Assembly (NCBI RefSeq): GCF_900114315.1
Contig: NZ_FOSQ01000001.1
Span: forward strand, 408,687 to 472,686
DNA: 64,000 nt
Reading direction: 5' to 3'
DNA from: Falsiroseomonas stagni DSM 19981
Lineage (GTDB): Bacteria; Pseudomonadota; Alphaproteobacteria; Acetobacterales; Acetobacteraceae
Translations under genes and position numbers: made by a program
The notes under the pieces: generated by a model
Told to the model about the DNA's origin: nothing
Database searches by the model: none
What the model saw: only the letters and a program-made list of their open reading frames with translations
Shown: in pieces, positions 25,960 through 34,969 of the stretch
Layout of the letters: each line of letters starts with the position of its first letter
How positions within the stretch are numbered: the stretch's first letter is position 1

Positions 25960-27525
25960 TCACTCCACCTTCACCAGCCACAGCCGCAGCCGGTTGTCCG
26001 GCGCCTGGCGCAGGTCGATCCCGCGGCGGGATGCCCAGGCGATGGGCTGCTGGAACAGCGGCACATGCGCGATCTCCGCGCGTTCGATCGCCAGCGCGTC
26101 GCGGATGAAGCCACGCCGCGCCGTCTCATCCGCCGCTTCCGCCGCGCGCTCCACCAGCGCGTCGAAGGCCGCGTTGGACCAGCGGCCGTAGTTCAGCCCG
26201 CCCGTCGTCCGCCCCGCCGTGCGCAGCACCTCGTTCAGCGTGGAATAGCTGTCCGCCAGCGGCAGCCCGGCATGGCCCAGCAGGTAGATCGAGAAGTCGC
26301 GGTTGGCCGTGCGGCGGGACCAGACCGCGGTCGGCTCGCTCTGCAGCTGCAGCCGTATGCCGACCCGCGCCAGCATGGCGGCGATCGCCTGGCAGGTGCG
26401 TTCGTCATTCACGTAGCGGTCATTCGGGCAGACGATGCCGACGGTGAAGCCCTGCGGATACCCGGCCTCCGCCAGCAGGCGCCGGGCGCCATCGGGGTCG
26501 AAGGGCAGGCGGCCATTGAGGTCCTGCGGCGCGCCGGTCAGGAAGGGGCTCACCATCATCCCCGCGGGCCAGGCCTTCTCCCGCATCACGGTGCGGACCA
26601 GCGCGTTCACATCGATGGCGCGGTAGATCGCCTCCCGCACCCGCCGGTCCTTCAGCGGATTGCGGCCGCGCACGTCGGAATAGAGCAGTTCATCCCGCTC
26701 ATGATCGAAGCCGAGATAGATGGTCCGCAGCTCCGGCCCCTCGATCACCTGCACGCGGCTGTCCTGCAGCAGGCGCGGGATGTCCTGCAGCGGCACCTCC
26801 ACATTCGCGTCGATGGCGCCTGACAGCAGCGATGCCGTCCGCGTCGCGGCGCTGCGGATCGGCTGGAAGGTGACACGGGTCAGATTATGGACCGGCCGGT
26901 CCCACCAGCCGGCATGCGGCTCCAGCACCGTGCGCTCATCCGGCCGACGCTCCGTGATCCGGAAGGGCCCCGTGCCATTCGCCACGCGCGTCGCGCCGCT
27001 TTCCTGCTGCCCGGCCAGGTTCGCGGCCTCCGTCGCGTTGTTCGCGCGGCTCCAGCCCTCATCCATGATGAAGAACTGCGTGATGGAGGCCGGCAGGATC
27101 GGGAAGGGACGATGCGTCTCGATCTCGATCACATGGCTGTCGACCTTGCGGACCTCCTTGATCGCGCCCAGCAGCCCGCGCGCCATGGACCCCGGCGAAT
27201 TCACCCGCGCCCAGGTGAAGACCACGTCATCCGCGTCGAAGCTTTCCCCGTTGTGGAACACCACGTTGCGGCGAAGGTTGAAGCGCCAGATCGTCGGCGT
27301 CGTGCGCTCCCAGCTCTCGGCCAGCGCGGGTTCGATCTCGATCCGGTCGTTATGGCGCACCAGGGCTTCGTAGACGTTGCCCATGAAGGTGTTGGTGAAG
27401 GTGTTGTTGGAACTGTGCGGATCCAGCGTCAGCACATCCGCATTGAAGGCCCAGGTGAAGTTCCGCGCTTCCGCGGCGGGGACGGAACCCAGGGCGAGCA
27501 GGGCGGCAAGGGCGATGTGGCGCAT
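25960..27525 (-). CDS. ABC transporter substrate-binding protein, family 5 (peptide/nickel type)
   Basis: Protein of 521 residues. Signal peptide MRHIALAALLALGSVPAAEA, then the family start LTLDPHSSNNTFTN; the block VFHNGESFDADDVVFTWARV and later YPQGFTVGIVCPNDRY are standard SBP_bac_5 landmarks. It binds peptides, nickel complexes or other solutes in the periplasm. No permease or ATPase genes for this family are in the window. The start was moved to the ATG giving the signal peptide. Confidence 0.9.
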   Translation of the reverse strand: MRHIALAALLALGSVPAAEARNFTWAFNADVLTLDPHSSNNTFTNTFMGNVYEALVRHNDRIEIEPALAESWERTTPTIWRFNLRRNVVFHNGESFDADDVVFTWARVNSPGSMARGLLGAIKEVRKVDSHVIEIETHRPFPILPASITQFFIMDEGWSRANNATEAANLAGQQESGATRVANGTGPFRITERRPDERTVLEPHAGWWDRPVHNLTRVTFQPIRSAATRTASLLSGAIDANVEVPLQDIPRLLQDSRVQVIEGPELRTIYLGFDHERDELLYSDVRGRNPLKDRRVREAIYRAIDVNALVRTVMREKAWPAGMMVSPFLTGAPQDLNGRLPFDPDGARRLLAEAGYPQGFTVGIVCPNDRYVNDERTCQAIAAMLARVGIRLQLQSEPTAVWSRRTANRDFSIYLLGHAGLPLADSYSTLNEVLRTAGRTTGGLNYGRWSNAAFDALVERAAEAADETARRGFIRDALAIERAEIAHVPLFQQPIAWASRRGIDLRQAPDNRLRLWLVKVE

Positions 27526-27677
27526 GCGGCGGGATTCTCCGGGGGCAGGAGGGGGAAGGGTCCGTCCGCATCGCGCAATCGTCAACCGCCTTCCGAACCT
27601 CGCCATCCCTCCGCCGCCATGCCGCCATCACCGCGGCGCTAGACTCGCCGCCCGATGATCCACCAAGGAACCGCCTG

Positions 27678-28346
27678 ATGCACCGCCGCCTGCTGATCCT
27701 CGGCGCCATCCTCGCCACGCTTCCCGCCCCGGCTTCCGCGCAACCCGTGGAAACCACGCTTCATCTCGCCGAAACGGCGGAAGTGGCCCGCGCGCCGGAT
27801 GAGGTGGTCGCGACGCTCCGTGCCGAGGCCCGCGCCCCTTCCGCCGCCGCGGCGCAGGAGGCCGTGAACCGCGCCATCGCCGCCGCCGTCACCCGCGCGC
27901 AGGCCGTCTCCTCCGTCCGCGTCTCCACCGGCGGCTACTGGACCGGACGGGCGGAGGAGGGGCGGGCCTGGCAGGCCGCGCAATCCGTCACGCTGCGGGG
28001 GGCGGAGGCCGCGGCGCTGCTCGACCTCGCCGGCGCCCTCCAATCCCAGGGCCTGGCCCTGCAATCCCTGCAATGGACCCTGACGCGCGAGGCCGCCCGG
28101 CTGGCGCGGGAGGAAGCGTCCCGCCAGGCGCTCGATGCGCTGCGCCGCCGCGCCGATGCCCTGGCCGCCCAGCTCAACCTGGCCGTGGCTGGCATGCGGG
28201 AGGTTCGCGTGGATGCGCCGGACCACGCGCCACGCCCCATGGCCGCGATGCGCGCCAGCAGCAGCGCCACGCCCCCGGTCGCGATGGCGGAGGATGTGCT
28301 GGTGCCGGCGACGGTGGCGGCGGTGGTGGTGCTCCGTCCCCGCTGA
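27678..28346 (+). CDS. SIMPL-domain (DUF541) periplasmic protein
   Basis: Protein of 222 residues with a signal peptide ending PAPASAQ. The pattern AEVARAPDEVVATLRAEARA, then NRAIAAAVTRAQAV, VSTGGYWTGR and a final VLVPATVAAVVVLRPR is the SIMPL/DUF541 fold (YggE-like), often linked to oxidative stress and surface structures. It diverges from the family 5 binding protein. Confidence 0.85.
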   Translation: MHRRLLILGAILATLPAPASAQPVETTLHLAETAEVARAPDEVVATLRAEARAPSAAAAQEAVNRAIAAAVTRAQAVSSVRVSTGGYWTGRAEEGRAWQAAQSVTLRGAEAAALLDLAGALQSQGLALQSLQWTLTREAARLAREEASRQALDALRRRADALAAQLNLAVAGMREVRVDAPDHAPRPMAAMRASSSATPPVAMAEDVLVPATVAAVVVLRPR

Positions 28347-28365
28347 AGGCCGGGCCGCGGCGCCC

Positions 28366-28998
28366 TCAGGCCGCGCGCAGCCGGACGATCAGCGAATCGG
28401 CATCGCCGAACAGGGCATCCGCGGGCAGGGCGCGCTGGGCCGCGCCGCTGCCGGCCAGCAGCGCGGGCACGCCGGTGATGCCGAAGCGGCGCATCGTCGC
28501 GCGCCCCTCCGCCATCCGCGCATGGCAGGCCTCCCGCAGCGCCGCGTCGGGTGCGCGCAGGCGAAGCGCCGCTTCCTCCAGCCCCCGCGCCGCCAGCACC
28601 GCCGCCAGCACGGCCAGATCCGTCGTGTCCCGTCCCTCCACATAGCGCGCGGCCTGGATCGCCCGCAGTGCCTCCAGCCCCCGCGCCGGCAGGGTCGTGG
28701 CGACGGCGCAGAGCGCCAGCGTCGCCGGCCCTGAATCGAAGGGCCGTGTCGTGTCCGCCAGCACCTGCCGGCGATAGGCCTCGCTGAAGGGCTGGCCGGT
28801 CAGGCGCGCGATCCGCTGGTCATTGGCCCAGGCATAGGCGGCGAAGCCCGCCTCCATCGGCCGGGCGTCCTCCCCGGCGAACAGGCCGACCGGCAGCAGG
28901 TCCAGGGTCAAGCCCGCCTCCGCGGCGATCCGCCCGAGCACCGGCGATGCGCCGTAGCACCAGCCGCAGAGCGGATCGAAGAGATAGGTGATGCGCAT
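28366..28998 (-). CDS. DsbA-family thioredoxin-fold protein (CGWC)
   Basis: Protein of 210 residues with the thioredoxin-fold start RITYLFDPLCGWCYGASPVL. Cys11-Gly-Trp-Cys14 is the redox pair and FGITGVPALL carries the cis-proline. There is no signal peptide, so this is a cytoplasmic FrnE/DsbA-like oxidoreductase rather than periplasmic DsbA. It is tail-to-tail with the SIMPL gene. Confidence 0.88.
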   Translation of the reverse strand: MRITYLFDPLCGWCYGASPVLGRIAAEAGLTLDLLPVGLFAGEDARPMEAGFAAYAWANDQRIARLTGQPFSEAYRRQVLADTTRPFDSGPATLALCAVATTLPARGLEALRAIQAARYVEGRDTTDLAVLAAVLAARGLEEAALRLRAPDAALREACHARMAEGRATMRRFGITGVPALLAGSGAAQRALPADALFGDADSLIVRLRAA

Positions 28999-29101
28999 CG
29001 GACCTCCGCAGGCAGGGGGCCAGGAGATGGCACCGCCCGCGCGCGCCTTGAAGCGGCACGATCAGGACGGACCGTTCACCCTGGTTGGACGATCGCCGCC
29101 G

Positions 29102-29959
29102 TCAGATCGCCCGGCGCCGCCCACCGATCCAGGCCAGCGTGCCCGCCAGCGCGCCGAGATCCCCCACCAGCTTCCGCCCTCGCAGCGTCGCCGCGTGCCC
29201 CAGCGCCTTGGCGCCGTGCCGCCCCGCCATGCGCCAGGCCTCCGCCCGCACATGCCCGCCATGCAGGTCGAGAAACAGCAGCCGGGACCAGGCCATGTGC
29301 CAGGCCTTTCGCCAGGTCACGCGCGCGGAACCGCCGGAGGACCGCCCCCCCTCATGCGCCACCCCCACCCCGGGCTCCACCAGCACGCCGCCGGCGCGCA
29401 GGCAGATGTCGTCATCCTCGTAGAACAGGAAGAACCGCTCATCGAAGCGCAGCCCCTCCGCCGGCCGCAGCAGCAGGCAGGCGCCGGAGGCATAGTCGGC
29501 GCAGAAGGCGCCCTCCGGCCAGGGCTCCGCATCCCGCCGCCCGGCCATCCGGCGGCGGCGAAGCTGCGACGCGTTCCAGGACCGCACGGGCCGCCCCGCC
29601 CCATCCAGGATCAGCGGCGCCACCAGCCGTGCCGCCGGCCAGCGATCCGCCGCCGCGACCAGCCCGGCAATGGCGGCCGCTGTCAGCCGCGCATCGGGGT
29701 TGGCGAGCAGCGCGAACTCCGTCGAGACGCGGTCGAGCCCCCGGTTGCACCCCGCCCCGAAGCCGAGGTTGGACCCGTTCTCCACCACCACGGCGCCGGG
29801 CCGCGCCGCGCGCACCGCCGCCACCGTCCCGTCCGGGCTGGCATTGTCCACCACGATGAGGGCGACCCCTGGCGGCAGCGCGGCCATGAAGCCGCGCATG
29901 GCGTCCGCGCTGGCCCAGGTGACGGTCACGATCGTGACACGCGAAAGGGAAGCATCCAT
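29102..29959 (-). CDS. Family 2 glycosyltransferase (rhamnosyltransferase-like)
   Basis: Protein of 285 residues with a GT-A fold. VTIVTVTWASADAMRGFM opens the fold; LIVVDNASPDGT is the nucleotide site and LLANPDARLT the DxD-like motif; FFLFYEDDDICLRA is the acceptor/base motif typical of WbbL-type rhamnosyltransferases. The internal ATG was chosen because the fold begins there. It stands alone, far from the glycan locus at the left of the window. Confidence 0.88.
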   Translation of the reverse strand: MDASLSRVTIVTVTWASADAMRGFMAALPPGVALIVVDNASPDGTVAAVRAARPGAVVVENGSNLGFGAGCNRGLDRVSTEFALLANPDARLTAAAIAGLVAAADRWPAARLVAPLILDGAGRPVRSWNASQLRRRRMAGRRDAEPWPEGAFCADYASGACLLLRPAEGLRFDERFFLFYEDDDICLRAGGVLVEPGVGVAHEGGRSSGGSARVTWRKAWHMAWSRLLFLDLHGGHVRAEAWRMAGRHGAKALGHAATLRGRKLVGDLGALAGTLAWIGGRRRAI

Positions 29960-30218
29960 CCCCGCCCCCCTGCCACGCCCCGGCGTGCCGGGGCAAGCAG
30001 GTGGGCCGCCGGAGTCGCGGCACGATGGCAATCCGTTCATGGGAAGGTCATGCGCCGCATCGTATATGATCGGACGATACGGTGTGGATAAGTCAGGAAC
30101 AGAAGCCGAATTCGGGCGTTACGAACAAAGATGACAAAAAACGCAGGGCGGACCTGCCCATTGAATGCATGCAAGGCGCCCACTTATGCGCTAGACCGCC
30201 TGCTCTGATGGCAACTCG

Positions 30219-30632
30219 GTGACGGAAAAGACTCGAATGGGTGTCGTGATCGGGGAGGTGGCGCGCAAACTAGGCTACCGCCCGGGGATGGCCTGCGCGG
30301 TACTGGGTGCCCCGCAGGGAATGACCTTTGGACTGCCGAACGGGGCGACCGCCGCCGCGGACCTCATCCTGGCCTTCGCCGCGGACAAGGCCACGTTGCG
30401 CTCGGTCGCGCCGCGCGCGCTGAACCTCTACGGCATCGGGGCGCGGCTGTGGTTCGCCTACCCGAAGAAGACCGGGCCGGTGCGCTCCGACCTCGACCGC
30501 GACCATGGCTGGGACCCCTTGACCACCGAAGGCCTGCTGCCCGTCACGCAGATCGCGCTGGACGATACCTGGTCCGCGCTGCGGTTCCGGTTCCGGGAGG
30601 AAATCCCGAAGATCATGCGCGCGGGCGCCTGA
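30219..30632 (+). CDS. DUF3052 family protein
   Basis: Protein of 137 residues from a GTG start (an ATG six codons in is possible). LWFAYPKKTGPVRSDLDRDH then GWDPLTTEGLLPVTQIALDD and TWSALRFRFREE are the diagnostic run of DUF3052, an uncharacterised family. Cytoplasmic, no signal or membrane segment. The 250 bases upstream are clearly more AT-rich than the surroundings and hold an inverted CGTAT/ATACG pair near 30060-30080, a possible control site. Confidence 0.8.
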   Translation: MTEKTRMGVVIGEVARKLGYRPGMACAVLGAPQGMTFGLPNGATAAADLILAFAADKATLRSVAPRALNLYGIGARLWFAYPKKTGPVRSDLDRDHGWDPLTTEGLLPVTQIALDDTWSALRFRFREEIPKIMRAGA

Positions 30633-30744
30633 TCCGGCATCACGGCAGGGGTGGCGGTGAAAGGCGAATGCTGTGGCCTTTCGCCCGCCACGCGACTAGC
30701 GTCCGACCACGCCCGCTTCCCCGCGGCCGGATCTGGACGCCTGC

Positions 30745-31497
30745 ATGAACCACAGCACGGGAACGCCCCGCCCGGCACCCGACCTCAACCGCAGCGCCGT
30801 GGCGCGCTACCTGCAGCTCGCGACGCTGTTCCGCCACCGCGTGGAACAGGGGGCCTGGCCGGCCGGCAAGCAGATCCCGACGGTCGATGAACTCGCCGCC
30901 GAGTGCGGCGTCGCCCGCGCCACCATCCGCCAGGCCCTGGACCAGCTGGCCCAGGAAGGGCTGATCGAACGCTTCCGCGCCAAGGGCACCTTCGTCCGCG
31001 CCACGCCCCCCGATCGGCTCTGGTGCGATGTCGAGACCGACTGGAACGGCCTGCTCCGCTCCCGCGAAGGGGCGGAGATCGAGATCCTCTCCGACCATCC
31101 GAACCAGGATGGTAGCGTCGCGCCCGTCCATGCCGGCCATCCCGCGCCCAGCTACCGGCACCTCCGCCGCCGCCACTGGCGGAACGGCCAACCCTTCCTG
31201 CTGGCCGATGTCTGGATGGATGACCGCCTCTCCGCCAAGGTCACGGCCGAGGACCTGGTCACCAAGACCAGCCTGAAACTCGTGGCCGGCCTGCCCGGCG
31301 TCACCATCGCCGAAGCCCGCCAGACACTGACCATCGGCAGCGCGGATGTCGAAACCGCCGCGGCGCTGCACCTGCCCCTCAACGCCCCCGTCGCCCATGT
31401 CCACCGCACCGCCATGGACCCGGAGGGCACCACCCTCCTCATCGCCAACGGCATCTACCGCGGCGACATGGTCCGGATCGACGTGAAGCTCCGGTAG
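30745..31497 (+). CDS. GntR-family transcriptional regulator (HutC type, UTRA domain)
   Basis: Protein of 250 residues. The N-terminal winged helix includes AGKQIPTVDELAAECGVARA then TIRQALDQLAQEGLIER, followed by KGTFV. The C-terminal part (about 100-250) is a UTRA ligand-binding fold ending in LIANGIYRGDMVRIDVKLR. It represses a target operon until a small ligand binds. The opposing gene downstream encodes a CoA-ester hydrolase, but no operator was identified. Confidence 0.9.
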   Translation: MNHSTGTPRPAPDLNRSAVARYLQLATLFRHRVEQGAWPAGKQIPTVDELAAECGVARATIRQALDQLAQEGLIERFRAKGTFVRATPPDRLWCDVETDWNGLLRSREGAEIEILSDHPNQDGSVAPVHAGHPAPSYRHLRRRHWRNGQPFLLADVWMDDRLSAKVTAEDLVTKTSLKLVAGLPGVTIAEARQTLTIGSADVETAAALHLPLNAPVAHVHRTAMDPEGTTLLIANGIYRGDMVRIDVKLR

Positions 31498-31541
31498 CGG
31501 GGCTGCGGCGGCGTTCCGGGCTGGGGTGCTGCTTGTTGCCC

Positions 31542-31767
31542 GGGGAAGGGACGCTGTCCCTTCCCCGATACCCCATCCCTGCCAAGGGGCAGCGGCCCCT
31601 TGGGAACCCATGGATGATCGGAAGGTGGGGAGAGGGGCGCATAGCGCGCGCTTGTCCGAAGCGCGTTCAGTGCCCCTCTCCCCACCTTCCGATGAAACCT
31701 CGCGGTCCAGGGTCCCGCCGGACCCTGGCGGGGTCAGGTCTGGAGAGGGGCAGCGCCCATCTCCAGA
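31542..31767. repeat. Cluster of five strong hairpins (intergenic repeat family, copy 1)
   Basis: The 311-bp gap holds no gene but five inverted repeats in a row. They are: 11-bp stem 31542-31552/31556-31566 (loop GCT); 9-bp stem 31582-31590/31595-31603; 22-bp perfect stem 31617-31638/31672-31693 with a 33-base loop; CCAGGGTC/GACCCTGG at 31707-31728; and 8-bp stem 31739-31746/31760-31767. It shares the CCAGGGTC hairpin and the G-run/AGC-loop hairpins with 35736-35791 and 39153-39297. Confidence 0.8.
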
Positions 31768-31808
31768 GACCACTGGCGCGCCCCGGCCAGACCGCCGCCG
31801 CCCCCGGC

Positions 31809-32810
31809 CTACCCGAACATCGCGGCGACCGTGGCCGTGTCGGGTGCGGGTTGCCAGGTCGGCTTTTTGTCCTTGTCCACCAGTACGGCGCGGACGCCTT
31901 CTGCGAAGTCCGGGTGCAGGGTCACGGTCCGGGTCAGGGCGAGTTCCATGGCCAGGCATCCCGCCAGGTCCAGGGTTGCGCCGCGCTTCAGCAGTTCGAG
32001 CGTCACGGCCATGCTGGTCGGCGACATGCGGGCCAGGATGGCGGCCTGCGCTGCGGCCCATTCGGTGCCCTCGGCGGCCAGCGCGGCCTGGATGCCGGCC
32101 AGGGTCGCGTGGCCGAAGCAGCGGTCGATGGCGGGGCGCTGCGCGGCGATCGGGCCGGGGGGCACGGGTTCGGCCAGGCGTTCCACGGCGCCGGCATCGC
32201 CGGCCACCAGGGCGGCGCGTAGTGCGGGCAGGTTTTCCCGCTTCACGAAGTGGGTCGCGAGTCCCGCTTCCACCGCCTCCGCCCCGCGCAGCCGGGCGCC
32301 CGTCAGCGCCAGCCACGGCCCGAGCGCGCCGGGCAGCCGGGGCAGTACGAAGCTGGTGCCGACATCGGGGAATAGCGCGATCGCGGTTTCCGGCATCGCC
32401 AGCAGCGCGTGCTCGGTCACCACGCGGTGGCTGCCATGGACGGAGACGCCGATGCCGCCCCCCATGCAGACGCCGTCGATCAGGCTGATCCAGGGCTTGC
32501 CGAAGCGGGCGATGGCGGCGTTGACGCCGTATTCCCCGGCGAAGAAGGCCTCGATCCCCGCGCTGTCCCGCGCCAGGGCGAGTTCGCGGATGCGTCGCAC
32601 GTCGCCGCCGGCGCAGAAGGCCTTGCCGCCCGCGCCTTCCAGGATCACCAGCGCCACGTCCCCGTCGTCGCGCAGCGCCGGGATGGCGGCGGCGAAGGCC
32701 TCGATCATCGGCAGGTCCAGCGCGTTCAGCGCGCGCGGCCGGTTCATCAGCAGCGTGCCCGCGGCGCCGTCGCGCGCCATGATCACGGTGGCTTCGGCGG
32801 TCTCGCCCAT
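31809..32810 (-). CDS. 3-hydroxyisobutyryl-CoA hydrolase (crotonase family)
   Basis: Protein of 333 residues. NRPRALNALDLPMIEAF and FCAGGDVRRI form the first oxyanion block; EYGVNAAIARFGKPWISLID then GVCMGGGIGVSVHGSHRV is the ECH_2 block, with the catalytic Glu in MPETAIALFPDVG. This is the HIBCH-type valine-degradation hydrolase that releases 3-hydroxyisobutyrate from its CoA ester. The ATG was chosen to start just before the crotonase fold. Confidence 0.88.
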   Translation of the reverse strand: MGETAEATVIMARDGAAGTLLMNRPRALNALDLPMIEAFAAAIPALRDDGDVALVILEGAGGKAFCAGGDVRRIRELALARDSAGIEAFFAGEYGVNAAIARFGKPWISLIDGVCMGGGIGVSVHGSHRVVTEHALLAMPETAIALFPDVGTSFVLPRLPGALGPWLALTGARLRGAEAVEAGLATHFVKRENLPALRAALVAGDAGAVERLAEPVPPGPIAAQRPAIDRCFGHATLAGIQAALAAEGTEWAAAQAAILARMSPTSMAVTLELLKRGATLDLAGCLAMELALTRTVTLHPDFAEGVRAVLVDKDKKPTWQPAPDTATVAAMFG

Positions 32811-32903
32811 CAGGCCCTCCCGGGTGTCGTGTTCCGGGGGCGTTAGGGATTTCGCGCGCGAAGGGCAACCCGGCACGGTGTCCCCGTGCCGGGTTGGCCC
32901 GTT

Positions 32904-33338
32904 TCAGCGGCGGGACATCAGCCCCACAAGCGCGGCGGTGATGGCGGCGCCGAACAGGCCCTTCTTCGCGGATTGGCTGCGCAGCAGGGGCGCCAGCATC
33001 GCCGCCCGCATCGCCCCGTCCGAGAGCTGGGACGTCGCGGCCTGGCGGATCCGCAGCGCTTCCTCCGCCACCGGGTCGCGCGGCGGGTGGCGGGCCAGGG
33101 CGCCGAGGATCCCCGCCAGCACCAGGTCGCCGCCCGCCACCGCCAGCGCCGCCCAGACCGGGCCGAGGCCCGGCACCAGCGCGGCGAAGGCGGCGATGTG
33201 CAGCATCAGCAGCAGCAGCAGGGCGAAGACCGCGGCGCCCGCCCCATAGCCCGCCTGCACGGCGTAGCCGCGGCTGGTGCGGCGCAGATAGAGGCTTTCC
33301 GCCTGCCAGGCGGCCTGGGCGAGCCGGAACAGCCGCAT
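32904..33338 (-). CDS. Holin-X-like (phage holin family / DUF1469-type) membrane protein
   Basis: Protein of 144 residues with two adjacent hydrophobic helices (about residues 30-80: AVFALLLLLMLHIAAFAALV and WAALAVAGGDLVLAGILGAL) and a third near the C-terminus. This is the plan of the small membrane proteins annotated as Holin-X, which are usually not phage genes but partners of DUF883 proteins, as here. It starts 15 bases after the DUF883 stop. Probable stress or envelope role. Confidence 0.75.
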   Translation of the reverse strand: MRLFRLAQAAWQAESLYLRRTSRGYAVQAGYGAGAAVFALLLLLMLHIAAFAALVPGLGPVWAALAVAGGDLVLAGILGALARHPPRDPVAEEALRIRQAATSQLSDGAMRAAMLAPLLRSQSAKKGLFGAAITAALVGLMSRR

Positions 33339-33353
33339 CTCTACAGACTCCGC

Positions 33354-33692
33354 TTAGCGATGCTTGTCCGGGTAGACGTAGGTGTTGCCCCCCATCAGCC
33401 GGCCCAGCAGGTAGCCGCCGATCGCCGCCACCGCGATCGTCACCAGCGGGCGTTCGCGGATGGTGTCGGACAGCGCGTAGGCATTCTCCTCGATCGTCTC
33501 CTTGGCGCGGCGGCCGTAGTCCTCCACCGTCTCGGCGGCGGAGCCGAGCGCGGGCGTCACGCGCTCCTCCATCAGGCGTTCCACCTGGCTGCGCAGCTTG
33601 GCGAGTTCGGCGCGGGCGTCGTCGGCCAGGCGGCTGCCGCTGTCCACGGCGTCGTCGCGCAGGTTGCGCAGGTCGTTGGCGGTCTGGGACAT
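33354..33692 (-). CDS. DUF883 (YqjD/ElaB-like) tail-anchored protein
   Basis: Protein of 112 residues: a long N-terminal amphipathic helix (DDAVDSGSRLADDARAELAK), the conserved ENAYALSDTIRERPLVTIAV, and a short Gly-rich C-terminal membrane helix with GGYLLGRLMGG. Members such as YqjD and ElaB bind ribosomes and anchor to the inner membrane in stationary phase. AAGGA seven bases before this ATG supports it over one five codons upstream. Confidence 0.9.
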   Translation of the reverse strand: MSQTANDLRNLRDDAVDSGSRLADDARAELAKLRSQVERLMEERVTPALGSAAETVEDYGRRAKETIEENAYALSDTIRERPLVTIAVAAIGGYLLGRLMGGNTYVYPDKHR

Positions 33693-33857
33693 GGTGTGTT
33701 CCTTCATCGGGTCTCGGGGTCGGGGCTCGAACGTCGTGACCCGGATCGGGTTCCGGGGATTGTTTCGTCCTCCTGGCGTGACGGTGTGCGCTTCACCCCT
33801 TCGATGCGGCGGCCGAAGGCGCTACCTTCCCCGCAACGGAAGCCGGGCGAGGGTGGA

Positions 33858-34913
33858 ATGGCGATGCGACGGCGCATGGGGCTCCTGCTGGCCGGCCTGT
33901 TCCTGGCCGTCCTGGTGGCGGGGCCCGCGCGGGCGCAGATGCGCGACCTCACCATCGTTTCCTGGGGCGGCGCCTACCAGGAAGCGCAGCGGGAGGTGTT
34001 CTTCCGCCCCTGGATGCAGGCCCGCGGCGCGCGGATGCTGGAGGGCACCTGGGATGGCGGCATCGCCGTGCTGCGGGCCCGCCTGCGCGACGGCAACAAC
34101 AACTGGGATCTGGTGCAGGTCGAGGCCGATGAATTGCTGCGCGGCTGCGAGGAAGGGCTGTTCGAGCGCATCGACTGGCCGCTGATCGGCGGCACCGACC
34201 GCTACATGCCGCAGGCCGTGAACGAATGCGGCGTCGGCGCCGTGATCTATTCCTTCGTCCTGGCCTGGGATCGCGGCCGCCAGGCGCAGCCGCCGCGCGG
34301 CTGGGCGGACCTGTTCGACACCGCCCGCATCCCGGGCCGCCGGGCGCTGCGCCGCGGTCCCAAGACGACGCTGGAGATCGCCCTTCTGGCCGACGGCGCC
34401 GCTCCCGATGAGGTCTATCGCCTGCTGGCGACGGAAGCGGGCACCGACCGCGCGCTGCGGCGTCTCGATTCCATCAAGGCGGAGCTGCTGTGGTGGGAAC
34501 GGGGCTCCCAGCCCCCGCAATGGCTGGCCTCGGGTGAGGTCGCGCTGGCCGCCGCCTATAATGGCCGCATCGCCGCGGCGAATGCGCTGGATGGCCGGGA
34601 CCTCGGCATCCAATGGGCGCAGAACCTGACGACGCTGGACAGCTGGGTGATCATGCGCGGCAGCCCGAACCGGGCGCAGGCGCTGGATTTCCTGGCCTAT
34701 GCCGGCCAGCCCCAGGTGCAGGCCCGGCTGCCGCCGCTGATCCCCTATGGCGTCACGGCGCGGGAGGCGAATGCCCTGCTGCCGCCCGGCGTCCTGGCCA
34801 CGCTGCCGACCGCGCCGCCCAATGCCGCGACGGCGCTGCGCATCGACGACCGCTTCTGGCTGGACAACATGGATCGCCTGTCCCGGCGATTCGCCGATTG
34901 GCTGGCCCGGTAA
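33858..34913 (+). CDS. ABC transporter substrate-binding protein (PotD/polyamine type)
   Basis: Protein of 351 residues. Signal peptide ends PARAQ near residue 27, then LTIVSWGGAYQEAQREVFF, the typical opening of spermidine/putrescine-type binding proteins; NNNWDLVQVEADELLRGCEE and GVGAVIYSFVLAWD follow the family. No permease or ATPase gene adjoins it. Solute not known. Confidence 0.88.
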   Translation: MAMRRRMGLLLAGLFLAVLVAGPARAQMRDLTIVSWGGAYQEAQREVFFRPWMQARGARMLEGTWDGGIAVLRARLRDGNNNWDLVQVEADELLRGCEEGLFERIDWPLIGGTDRYMPQAVNECGVGAVIYSFVLAWDRGRQAQPPRGWADLFDTARIPGRRALRRGPKTTLEIALLADGAAPDEVYRLLATEAGTDRALRRLDSIKAELLWWERGSQPPQWLASGEVALAAAYNGRIAAANALDGRDLGIQWAQNLTTLDSWVIMRGSPNRAQALDFLAYAGQPQVQARLPPLIPYGVTAREANALLPPGVLATLPTAPPNAATALRIDDRFWLDNMDRLSRRFADWLAR

Positions 34914-34969
34914 AGGCCCCATCTGGGACCCTATCTGCGCCACGAGACCACCAGGGAAAGGAAACCCCC

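Noticed and set aside
32904..33338. Prophage remnant suggested by the holin-like protein
   Set aside because: No other phage genes are near, and such proteins commonly pair with DUF883 genes in non-phage loci, as here.
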